Source: Enterobacter sichuanensis
Lineage (GTDB): Bacteria; Pseudomonadota; Gammaproteobacteria; Enterobacterales; Enterobacteriaceae
Reading direction: 5' to 3'
DNA length: 64,000 bases
Assembly: GCF_002939185.1 (NCBI RefSeq)
Contig: NZ_POVL01000017.1
Coordinates: 18,593-82,592 of the forward strand
Position numbers and translations under genes: made by a program. This document shows, piece by piece, positions 26,971 through 34,387 of this stretch. Under the pieces are notes generated by a model. The model had not been told where the DNA came from, made no database searches, and saw nothing but the letters and a program-made list of their open reading frames with translations. Positions within the stretch are counted from its first letter, which is position 1. Every line of letters begins with the position of its first letter.

Positions 26971-27004
26971 AAAACCGCCTTCACAGTGAAGGCGGTTTTT
27001 TTTG
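26971..27004. terminator. Bidirectional terminator between oqxB and oqxR
   Basis: AAAACCGCCTTCAC pairs with GTGAAGGCGGTTTT across a very short centre, with a T-run on the plus strand and an A-run on the other. It suits both convergent genes. Confidence 0.9.
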
Positions 27005-27018
27005 TACCAGGTAAATTA

Positions 27019-27498
27019 TTACGACGTTTTTTGATACTGGGCGATAAGATCGGGGAGCGGATCCCATCCGCTGCTGTCGGCGTTTTTCACCGCTTCCAGC
27101 GCGCTTGCTACGGTGTGGCGGGCCAGTACGGCTAACGACGCCTGCTCGGCCTCTTCGGAAATTGATTTAAAGTACCAGCACGCGTTAGCGCTGACCACGC
27201 AGCGGGCCGGCACGTCAGGGCGCGACGCCCACAGTTTTTTATCTTCGATGACCGAAAGGTAGATATCGCGCAGGGTGATCTCTTCCGGCGGGCGACCAAG
27301 ATGAATGGAGCCATTGCGGCCAAGCGTTGAGACGATAATGCCGTCACGCGTGAGCGGAACCATTAATTTGCGGATGAAGCTCGGGTTCGCTTCCAGGCCG
27401 TAGGCCAGAATCGCACTCGTTGAACGTTCGCCCAATTGCTCCGCCATCGCTACGCTGAGAACCATCTGCAAAGCTGTCGGGAAGCGGTAATCTAACAT
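27019..27498 (-). CDS. oqxR: Rrf2-family repressor OqxR
   Basis: Rrf2-type winged-helix regulator of 159 residues matching Klebsiella OqxR (MLDYRFPTALQMVLSVAMAEQLGERSTS, split here only for display). The wing region reads DGIIVSTLGRNGSIHLGRP. Two Cys residues (RCVVSANACW) lie where IscR/NsrR members bind iron-sulfur clusters, but there are only two. OqxR represses rarA and oqxAB, and its loss gives pump overproduction. The ATG at 27498 follows AGGATA. The frame is intact, so regulation is presumably wild type. Confidence 0.93.
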   Translation of the reverse strand: MLDYRFPTALQMVLSVAMAEQLGERSTSAILAYGLEANPSFIRKLMVPLTRDGIIVSTLGRNGSIHLGRPPEEITLRDIYLSVIEDKKLWASRPDVPARCVVSANACWYFKSISEEAEQASLAVLARHTVASALEAVKNADSSGWDPLPDLIAQYQKTS

Positions 27499-27635
27499 TT
27501 TTGTATCCTGGGTTGCGGTGAATCTTGTTCTTTTTGGCACCGCAGAGGTGAATAAGCAATAAACAACAATATAACAAATACGGTTTTTTTTTTGAAGCAA
27601 TCTGCGGCATTTGCGATCAAACACCCTGTTCTGGT

Positions 27636-29024
27636 TTAGCTAAACGTGCGGTTGGGGAAGTCAACCGTCACCATCAGGCCGCCTTCAGCGGATGTACTCA
27701 GGTTAACGCGGCTGTTGTGCTGCTGCGCCACCGCTTTGACGATGGCAAGCCCCAGACCGCTTCCGCTTTGCATCTGATTCGGGTCGCGGAAAAAACGGTC
27801 GAACACGCGTTCCCGCAGTTCAGGCGGAATACCGGGCCCCGCATCCGAGACACGCAGCTGCGTGCAGCCATCGAGTGCGCGTACGTCGACCTGAATCCGC
27901 CCCCCTTCAGGACTGTACTTCACCGCATTCTCAATCAGGTTATCAATCAGCGACACCAGACGTTCCCTGACGCCCGCGATCCAGATGTCATCCTGCGAGA
28001 AGAACTCCAGCTCAATCCTGCGCGCAGAGGCTAACGGCTCCAGCTCGGCCATTCGCTCCTGAATGAGTGTTGTCAGCGGTACTGGCTCCATCTCGGTGTC
28101 AATGCGTGCTTCGCTGTGCATCATCAGCAGCAGCTGATTGACGAGACGTGCAGCACGGCTGTTGCTGCGAATTACCCCCGCAAGCAGCTCCTGTTGGTTC
28201 TCGCTGATGACCCAGGACTGCAGCGCCTCCACGTTGATGCGCATCGCTGCGAGGGGAGTACGCAGCTCGTGCGCCGCATCGGCAATGAAAACCCGTTCCC
28301 GCTCAGCGCTTTCACGCACCCGGGCAAGGAAATCATTGATCGCATCCACCATCTGGCGAAGCTCCCTGTGCCTGGGAACGGCTTTTAGGGGCGAGAGATC
28401 GTCAGGCGTGCGTAACGTAATTTCATTGACCACCCTGTTCCAGGGGCGCATAGCAATGCGGATCGACAGCCACGCGGGAAACAGCAGAAAAGGGAAGCAG
28501 ACCAGCAGCGGCAGGATGTAGTAACCCCGCGAGTTCAGGTAGATAAAGAAGTTCCAGCCACTGGCTGGCGTGAAGAGGGTGACCTCCACGTCGGAATGAG
28601 GGGATTTAAGGGTGCGGCTGGTCCAGGTACGATCGTCACTCTGAACGCGATCCAGTTCTCCGAACCGGGTGTTTGTTATCCCCGCAGGCGCGCCGTCGGA
28701 GGCAAAAATAACTGCATTGTTCTTGCGCACGATAAGGTTAATCGACAGCACGGGATCTTCACCGCCGCCATAGCCTTCGCGCAGCGCCTGGCTAAAGGCT
28801 TCGAGCACCGCGGTGCGATCCTGCGGGCGTTCGTCCATCCGCTCAACCAGGGTAAAAAGGGTTTCGTAGGTTTTACTGCCCGTGAGGATGGGAGGACTGC
28901 GCAGGTCCTCCCACAGAATGAAGGTTAAAAAAAGACACCACAGCAGCGTAAGCAACAGCATCTGGGCGATGATAATTCGCCGCACCAGCGTGGCGTGGCG
29001 CAGGTGGGACCAAAAGTTTCGCAT
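27636..29024 (-). CDS. Sensor histidine kinase (QseC-like class)
   Basis: Membrane sensor kinase of 462 residues. Helix 1 is at about 14-37, a periplasmic sensor domain spans about 40-165, helix 2 is at about 166-190, and HAMP follows. The dimerisation box DAAHELRTPLAAM carries phospho-acceptor His252. The catalytic domain has N (NLIENAVKYSP), G1 (DAGPGIP) and G2 (GSGLGLAIV) boxes. It starts on the last base of its partner response-regulator gene, so translation is coupled. The signal is unknown; the divergent MipA/OmpV gene suggests an envelope role. Confidence 0.9.
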   Translation of the reverse strand: MRNFWSHLRHATLVRRIIIAQMLLLTLLWCLFLTFILWEDLRSPPILTGSKTYETLFTLVERMDERPQDRTAVLEAFSQALREGYGGGEDPVLSINLIVRKNNAVIFASDGAPAGITNTRFGELDRVQSDDRTWTSRTLKSPHSDVEVTLFTPASGWNFFIYLNSRGYYILPLLVCFPFLLFPAWLSIRIAMRPWNRVVNEITLRTPDDLSPLKAVPRHRELRQMVDAINDFLARVRESAERERVFIADAAHELRTPLAAMRINVEALQSWVISENQQELLAGVIRSNSRAARLVNQLLLMMHSEARIDTEMEPVPLTTLIQERMAELEPLASARRIELEFFSQDDIWIAGVRERLVSLIDNLIENAVKYSPEGGRIQVDVRALDGCTQLRVSDAGPGIPPELRERVFDRFFRDPNQMQSGSGLGLAIVKAVAQQHNSRVNLSTSAEGGLMVTVDFPNRTFS

Positions 29025-29701
29025 TAACCGGTCACCCTCTGGACAGAGACGGTATCAATGACATACCCGACGCCCCGCACCGTTCGCACGTAACCGTCGC
29101 CAATTTTTCGCCGCAAATTACCCATATGCACGTCGAGCGCATTACTGAGGTTTTCTTTGTTGCCGAAGATCCTTTCTTCCAGGAACCGGCGCGTTAGCAC
29201 GCGGTCAGCGCGCAGCATCAACGTTTCAAGCAGGGCGTATTCACTGGCCGTCAGGTCAACGTGGCGCGCGCTCACCGTCACGCGACGCGTCGGCACATGA
29301 AGCGACAGCCCGCGAATTTCTATTGCCTCATTTTCAAAACCGTAACTGCGTCGCGCAAGGGCTCTCACTCTTGCCAGCAGCTCGGCGAGAACAAAGGGCT
29401 TGACGAGATAGTCGTCTGCACCCGCATCCAGCCCGTAAAGGCGATCCTGTAGCGTTCCTCGCGCCGTCAGGATGATAACGGGGATGCCCTTAAGCTGCTG
29501 GCGCAAACGCGTCATCAGGCTCATGCCATCGCCATCGGGCAGCCCTAAGTCGAGTAAAACAAGCTCAGGCACGCAGACGTCAAGCTGATGCAGCGCATCC
29601 TCTTTCCGGCGAACCCATATAACGTCAAAGCCTTGATCGGAGAGGGCGATACGTACGCCATTGCCGAGATCCAGGTCGTCTTCAATAAGTAGAATTTTCA
29701 C
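29024..29701 (-). CDS. OmpR-family response regulator
   Basis: Two-domain regulator of 225 residues. The receiver (1-115) has the acidic pair EDD near the N-terminus, phospho-acceptor Asp51 (LVLLDLGLPDGDG) and Lys in DDYLVKPF. The winged-helix output domain (about 125-220) ends GDGYVRTVRGVGYVI, like QseB, BasR and TctD. It overlaps the kinase gene by one base. Divergence from a MipA/OmpV gene makes that gene its likely target. Confidence 0.92.
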   Translation of the reverse strand: MKILLIEDDLDLGNGVRIALSDQGFDVIWVRRKEDALHQLDVCVPELVLLDLGLPDGDGMSLMTRLRQQLKGIPVIILTARGTLQDRLYGLDAGADDYLVKPFVLAELLARVRALARRSYGFENEAIEIRGLSLHVPTRRVTVSARHVDLTASEYALLETLMLRADRVLTRRFLEERIFGNKENLSNALDVHMGNLRRKIGDGYVRTVRGVGYVIDTVSVQRVTG

Positions 29702-29901
29702 AGTGGTAACTGTATCGGCAGTGAATGAAGAACATCTTAAGAAAAAAACGGTATCAGTAAATTTGTCCGGTTTACAGCACCCGCGCGCTTCAGCGTTTCT
29801 TCATTTTCGGCTCATAAGAACCTTAGGGTCACGCTTCAAAATGGGCGTTCTGGCGTTTAACCGCTTCATCGTCATCATTTGCATCCATAAGGACGTCCTT
29901 A
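29702..29901. promoter_or_regulatory. Divergent control region between the two-component system and the MipA gene
   Basis: Contains CTTAAG (about 29736) and CATAAGAACCTTAGG (29813-29827), which look like the paired TTAAG-type half-sites bound by BasR/QseB relatives. Next to the MipA-like start is a 14-bp palindrome TAAGGACGTCCTTA (29888-29901) that contains that gene's ribosome-binding site. Confidence 0.45.
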
Positions 29902-30738
29902 ATGAGAAACATCGAACTGCGTCATCCGTTCCCCCATTTATTCCCGGGCCGCAGCCTGAAAAACATCGTGCCGGGCGTCGTGCTGGCGTTACTGGCCACA
30001 CCGCTACTGGCGGCAGAGCAGAGCCAGGGTAACGTCTTAACTCTGGGGGGCGGGGTGGACGTCGCGCCACGCTACTCGGGTTCGGATAAAACCCGCGTCA
30101 GTGCGGCTCAGGTGGTGGATTATTCCATGGCCAACGGCTTTTTTATCGGCACCACGCGGGGTATCGGTTACGGCAACAATCTGGGCAACCTGGATTACAG
30201 CGCAGCGCTCAGCTACCGCACAGGCCGTAAAGATAAAGACGTGAGCAGCGATTCGATCAGCTCCGGCAGCGACGAGCTACGTGGAATGGGCGAGATAAAA
30301 GGCTCGGCTATCGTCGTGCCCGGTCTGGGTTACAAGGTAACCGACTGGCTTAATCTGCAGGTGCAGGGTGAGATGCCGGTTTCTGAGAGAGACAACGGTG
30401 AGGCGGTACACTTCGGCATTTCCAGCCCGCTCTATACATCACCGAATAACACAGTCACGCTGGCGCTGACCGGCAGTTGGGGATCTGACAAATATATGCA
30501 GACCTACTACGGCGTCAGTGCCGCCCAGTCGGCGGCATCCGGGTTTGCCCGCCATGACGCTGGCGCCGGAATTTATGCGTACTCGCTGAATCTTGACTGG
30601 ACCCACAGGCTCACCTCGCGCTGGAGCGTGCTTGCCGCCGCAGGCGTGACGCAACTGACGGGAGATGCTGCCGATAGCCCGATTGTGCATCGTAAGACGT
30701 CGCCTACGGGGAGTCTGAAGGTGACGTACAGTTTTTGA
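29902..30738 (+). CDS. MipA/OmpV-family outer-membrane protein
   Basis: A 278-residue MipA/OmpV protein. An unusually long N-region precedes a hydrophobic signal core ending PLLAAEQSQG (cleavage near residue 37-38). The mature part has GGGVDVAPRYSGSDKTR and repeated amphipathic strands, ending in Phe (KVTYSF), a beta-barrel insertion signal. E. coli MipA links murein synthase and hydrolase, but many homologues are stress-linked porin-like proteins. It is divergent from the two-component genes, which probably regulate it. Confidence 0.88.
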   Translation: MRNIELRHPFPHLFPGRSLKNIVPGVVLALLATPLLAAEQSQGNVLTLGGGVDVAPRYSGSDKTRVSAAQVVDYSMANGFFIGTTRGIGYGNNLGNLDYSAALSYRTGRKDKDVSSDSISSGSDELRGMGEIKGSAIVVPGLGYKVTDWLNLQVQGEMPVSERDNGEAVHFGISSPLYTSPNNTVTLALTGSWGSDKYMQTYYGVSAAQSAASGFARHDAGAGIYAYSLNLDWTHRLTSRWSVLAAAGVTQLTGDAADSPIVHRKTSPTGSLKVTYSF

Positions 30739-30745
30739 GTGTGGG

Positions 30746-31108
30746 TTGTGGCGGCTTGTGGTTTTGAGGGCGCAATACGGTAATTTAAGCCGCTCCGGTT
30801 TCGATGGCGGGGCGGCCTATCACACAACAGAAAATGCGATATTGTACTGGCCTGAAACCGCGACGGCCGTGGCCGTCAGACTGGGCGATAACGATCTCAT
30901 CGAGGTCATTGCACCCTATGCTCTTAATGACCGGTTTGAGCTGCGTTTAAGACCGACGCCCGTATTTGAGCGGGAAAAGTATGATGTCTTTAGGCGACGA
31001 GTAGATGAGAAACGTTGGCTAGCGCGTTATCCTCAGTTGCAGCACATCACTGATCATCGTCGATGTTTTGTAGCAAGTCTGTGTGTTGGATGGACATTAT
31101 TTTATTAA
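30746..31108 (+). pseudogene. Remnant of a DUF925-type nucleotidyltransferase gene
   Basis: The frame contains the C-terminal half of the nucleotidyltransferase-like DUF925 family: AAYHTTENAILYWPETATAVAVRL, shown here in part, then APYALNDRFELRLRPTP and RRVDEKRWLARYPQL. The N-terminal catalytic half, normally with a Gly-rich start and DxD metal residues, is absent. The sequence before GGAAY is unrelated filler continuing from the preceding gene's end. It therefore looks like a 5'-deleted fragment, probably inactive. The end after about residue 100 (HITDHRR onward) also departs from the family. Confidence 0.65.
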
Positions 31109-31187
31109 AGGTTTGTCGGAAAGAAGAGGGATGAGAGAAGAGGGAAGTTGCGAGGGGTGAAGGTCTGGTGTGAGCGAGAAGCGGAAG

Positions 31188-31499
31188 TTAGTCAATTATT
31201 TTCGATGGTTTTTCATTCTCGGGCGACCAATACCCACCGCTGCCATGGTAAGTTTCAGCACCTAATACAAACTTAGTTCCACAGTGCCTACAAACAAAAT
31301 GGTAATCGACGATATCGCCCCATATCATCTTTTCAGCACACTCTTGAAAGCTGTATTGATTCCAGTCATCCGTTGCATCAATTTCGGCAAGAACCCCTTC
31401 GCTGAGCGCATTCTTTGCAATACGGATTGCTTTACGTAATTGTTCAGGTTGGCGGATAACGTATTTAACACATAAATCCAAGCACCGATCGCAACTCAT
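31188..31499 (-). CDS. Small zinc-ribbon-like protein of unknown function
   Basis: A 103-residue protein with a Cys-rich N-terminus (CDRCLDLC, residues 3-10) and a later CRHCG, followed by AETYHGSGGYW. The Cys pairs suggest one bound zinc. I recall similar small proteins with the same tail among toxin-immunity and polymorphic-toxin loci, but I cannot name a family. It is more AT-rich than the flanking genes and stands alone. There is no signal peptide. Confidence 0.6.
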   Translation of the reverse strand: MSCDRCLDLCVKYVIRQPEQLRKAIRIAKNALSEGVLAEIDATDDWNQYSFQECAEKMIWGDIVDYHFVCRHCGTKFVLGAETYHGSGGYWSPENEKPSKIID

Positions 31500-31930
31500 T
31501 AAACAGCCTCCATGATGATATGTTGGCGTGGTTTACCACTATAAGCCAATCAAATTATCACAACTTTTTCTATGGTGAACTTCTGAATTGATGTTAGCAA
31601 CGTCCGCTTTTGGCACTAAGCAGACAATCTTCTGGGCTTAACTTTTTCTCAAGACTCCTCATACCGAACCACAAACCTGTAAGATCATCGGCTCCCGGGC
31701 TGTCGATTCCACCCATCCGTCGTCCGCGTGCAGCACGGCAGCATCCGGCAGGGACCACCCCGGCTAAGCAGTAGTTTTTGAACTATGTTTAACACCAGTC
31801 AGAATATCAAAATAGTTAAGTATTTATATGGCCCGAGCGGCGGGGCCTCCGTCCGGAGCATTTGAAAGCCAGAACCTCACTTAAAAGTGTGCCAACATTT
31901 CGCGGGTAATATTAATCTCCGGAGAATAAC
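31500..31930. other. 431-bp non-coding stretch with an inverted repeat
   Basis: I see no gene here. A dyad GTCCGCTT-N8-AAGCAGAC (31602-31625, one mismatch) resembles short palindromic intergenic repeats seen in Enterobacterales. The SulP promoter should lie in the last 150 bases. A clear ribosome-binding site (CTCCGGAGAATAAC) precedes the GTG at 31931. Confidence 0.5.
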
Positions 31931-33646
31931 GTGTTCGGAAAGTATTTTTTAAGCTACATGCCGGGCCTGCAAAATTTGTTAGCCTACGATAAAAGCTGGC
32001 TAAAACATGATGTTAAAGCCGGGTTATCCGTCGCGGCTGTCGCGCTACCGGTTGCGATTGCTTATGCGGAGCTGGCGGGTGTTGGGGCCATAGTCGGGCT
32101 GTACTCCTGCGTTTTACCGATGATAGCGTATGCACTGTTTGGCTCTTCACGTCAGCTTATTGTCGGCCCTGATGCCACGACCTGTGCGGTGATTGCGGCC
32201 GTGGTGTTTCCTCTTTCGGCGGGAAATCCTGAACTGCACTGGCAACTGACGATCGTCATGACGTTGATGATGGGCGGATGGTGCCTGCTTGCCAGTAAAT
32301 TCCGCCTCGGCGCGCTTGCCGATCTGCTTTCTCATCCCATTCTTACCGGTTTGCTGAATGGCGTAGCCGTGACGATTATCGTCGGACAAATCGGCAAGGT
32401 TTTAGGGATCAAGCTTGATGAAGCGCAGGTGATCGAGAAAATCATCGCATTACCAGGCCGTATTTCAGACAGCCATTTTTTAACCGCAGGAATATCACTT
32501 TTAACGCTCGCTATTTTAATGGCTATCAAAACGTATCGCAGCCACTGGCCCGCACCTTTGATTGCCATTGTTCTGACAACGTTACTGGTCTGGGGGACAT
32601 CTGCACAACAGTACGGTATTGCCACCATTGGGGGAGACGGTTTCCAGCCTGGTTTGCCCGTTGTTCACTGGGAGACGTTTCAGCCTGGTCCGATGCGTGA
32701 TTTGGTGATCCCGGCGCTGAACCTGGCGTTGGTCAGTTTTGTGAGTCTGATGCTGACCGCGCGCAGTTTCGCCGCGAAAAATGGTTATGAAATTAATGCG
32801 GATGCTGAATTCAGAGCGCTGGGTATTGCGAACCTGATGGCGGGATTATCTCAGGGGTTTGCTATCAGTGGCGCCGATTCCCGGACCGCGGTGAATGATT
32901 CAGTTGGAGGGAAAAGCCAGCTGGTTTCCGTGGTCGCCGCCTTAATCATCGGTATCGTCGTGGTATTTTTCACTCAGCCATTACAATTTATTCCGGTTTC
33001 GGCGTTAGGGATTGTTCTAATGTACGCATCGTGGTCATTGATTGATTTACGTGGGCTTTGGAACCTGAGACGGCGAAATAAACAGGCCTTTCGCCTGGCT
33101 TTCTTCACGTTTGGCTGTGTGTTAATTATCGGCGTTATCCAGGGGATCGGCCTCGCGGTGTTGCTTGGCCTGTTACAGTTCCTGCGTACCGTCTTTCGTC
33201 CCTCCGAGCACTTACTGGGCACTGACGAAGATGGCATGATTCACTCATTAGGCAATACAACCGATATTAAAATGGTCCCGGGGGTGCTGATGTATCGGTT
33301 TAACTCACCGTTGACCTATTTTAATGTGGCTTATTTTAAACGCCGGGTATTGAACTTAGTTGATGGTGCTGCATTACAGCCTAAATGGGTGATTATTGAT
33401 GCCGTGGCTTGCTTCACCTATTCAGACATCAGTGTTCTGGCAACCATAAATGAGTTAAAGCGCGACCTCAAAGCCCGGCAGGTGACGTTAATCCTGGCGG
33501 GCAGGAAAACGGAATTAACGCGCTGGTTTAAAGACAGTCGGCCAACAATGAATGATGATGACATGATTCTGGCACCAGACCTCTATCTGGCACTCCGGTT
33601 CATTCAAAGCAAAGAGAGTGCGAGTGAATCAGGTGGAGAGGTATAA
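31931..33646 (+). CDS. SulP-family anion transporter with STAS domain
   Basis: SLC26/SulP transporter of 571 residues. Around 11-14 membrane helices (about 20-430) include PVAIAYAELAGVGAIVGLYS, the SulP signature zone. A cytoplasmic STAS domain follows (about 450-560: WVIIDAVACFTYSDISVLATI), with the Ser/Asp region typical of anti-sigma antagonist folds. E. coli DauA carries C4-dicarboxylates; others move sulfate or bicarbonate, so the substrate here is open. GTG start at 31931 behind GGAG. The AT-richer codon use and isolated position hint at acquisition. Confidence 0.88.
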   Translation: MFGKYFLSYMPGLQNLLAYDKSWLKHDVKAGLSVAAVALPVAIAYAELAGVGAIVGLYSCVLPMIAYALFGSSRQLIVGPDATTCAVIAAVVFPLSAGNPELHWQLTIVMTLMMGGWCLLASKFRLGALADLLSHPILTGLLNGVAVTIIVGQIGKVLGIKLDEAQVIEKIIALPGRISDSHFLTAGISLLTLAILMAIKTYRSHWPAPLIAIVLTTLLVWGTSAQQYGIATIGGDGFQPGLPVVHWETFQPGPMRDLVIPALNLALVSFVSLMLTARSFAAKNGYEINADAEFRALGIANLMAGLSQGFAISGADSRTAVNDSVGGKSQLVSVVAALIIGIVVVFFTQPLQFIPVSALGIVLMYASWSLIDLRGLWNLRRRNKQAFRLAFFTFGCVLIIGVIQGIGLAVLLGLLQFLRTVFRPSEHLLGTDEDGMIHSLGNTTDIKMVPGVLMYRFNSPLTYFNVAYFKRRVLNLVDGAALQPKWVIIDAVACFTYSDISVLATINELKRDLKARQVTLILAGRKTELTRWFKDSRPTMNDDDMILAPDLYLALRFIQSKESASESGGEV

Positions 33647-33690
33647 ACCAAACCCTGGCTTGCCCGCCAGCCACGAGCAAGCCGCACCCC

Positions 33691-34305
33691 TTAGCGATAC
33701 AGCGTTTTTTCCGCAACCGGAACAAGCAACGCGGAACGCCAGTCCGCCAGCGTCCGCTGCGCGAGCTTGCCCAGCGCGGTATAAAACGGATGCCCGGCGT
33801 TGTCGACAAACACCGAGAGGAAGCGGGTACTCCACGGCAGCAGATGCCACGCCAGAAGCCGATCGCACTCCGCTTCGCGGCCATTCTCGGCCAGCCACGC
33901 CGCCAGCAGCAGCAGGGTACCGAAATGATCTTCCGGTTCATTTTGCTGCATCTCAAAAGCAATGCCGTTTTCTCGCATCCACTGGCGCAGCGCGAGGGTC
34001 GAGTCGCCAAACAGCACCGATTCGCGATCCAGCCAGACGGAGCCCCACGGCGGTGCGGGCAGAGCATAAGGGCCAATAAACAGCCGTTGCCAGGCGTCCG
34101 TCAGCGGCTCATCGGCTGGGGTGGCAAAGGTTTCGGCAAGGGGCTGCAGCGTTTCCGGTGGCAGCGGCCAGTCCTGAACCCATTCACCCGCGGTAAGGGC
34201 CTGCACCAGCGGCGCGGCCTGCTCGCTGTCGGGTGAAAAATAAAACAGCGCGCCCAGTACGCGGGCGCTGAACGCGAACGATTCACGCGGTGTGACGTCT
34301 TTCAT
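33691..34305 (-). CDS. dmsD: Tat proofreading chaperone DmsD
   Basis: Redox-enzyme maturation chaperone of 204 residues, close to E. coli DmsD (YnfI). The conserved core PPWGSVWLDRESVLFGDSTL and the QNEPEDHFG segment are intact. DmsD binds the twin-arginine leader of DmsA/YnfE and holds the enzyme until its molybdenum cofactor is loaded. It lies 82 bases downstream of ynfE on the same strand, so it is probably in that operon. The intervening ynfF, ynfG and ynfH of E. coli are absent. Confidence 0.93.
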   Translation of the reverse strand: MKDVTPRESFAFSARVLGALFYFSPDSEQAAPLVQALTAGEWVQDWPLPPETLQPLAETFATPADEPLTDAWQRLFIGPYALPAPPWGSVWLDRESVLFGDSTLALRQWMRENGIAFEMQQNEPEDHFGTLLLLAAWLAENGREAECDRLLAWHLLPWSTRFLSVFVDNAGHPFYTALGKLAQRTLADWRSALLVPVAEKTLYR

Positions 34306-34387
34306 TAAACCTTCCTTGCTCGCGCGGATTGCGCCCGCGCGGCTGTGTTAACCAAGAATACTGACCGTATAATAAACCACGATCGTG

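Noticed and set aside
31100..31187. Purine-rich GAGAGAAGAGGG-type tract
   Set aside because: Low-complexity stretch near a gene remnant; no repeat unit or feature could be supported.
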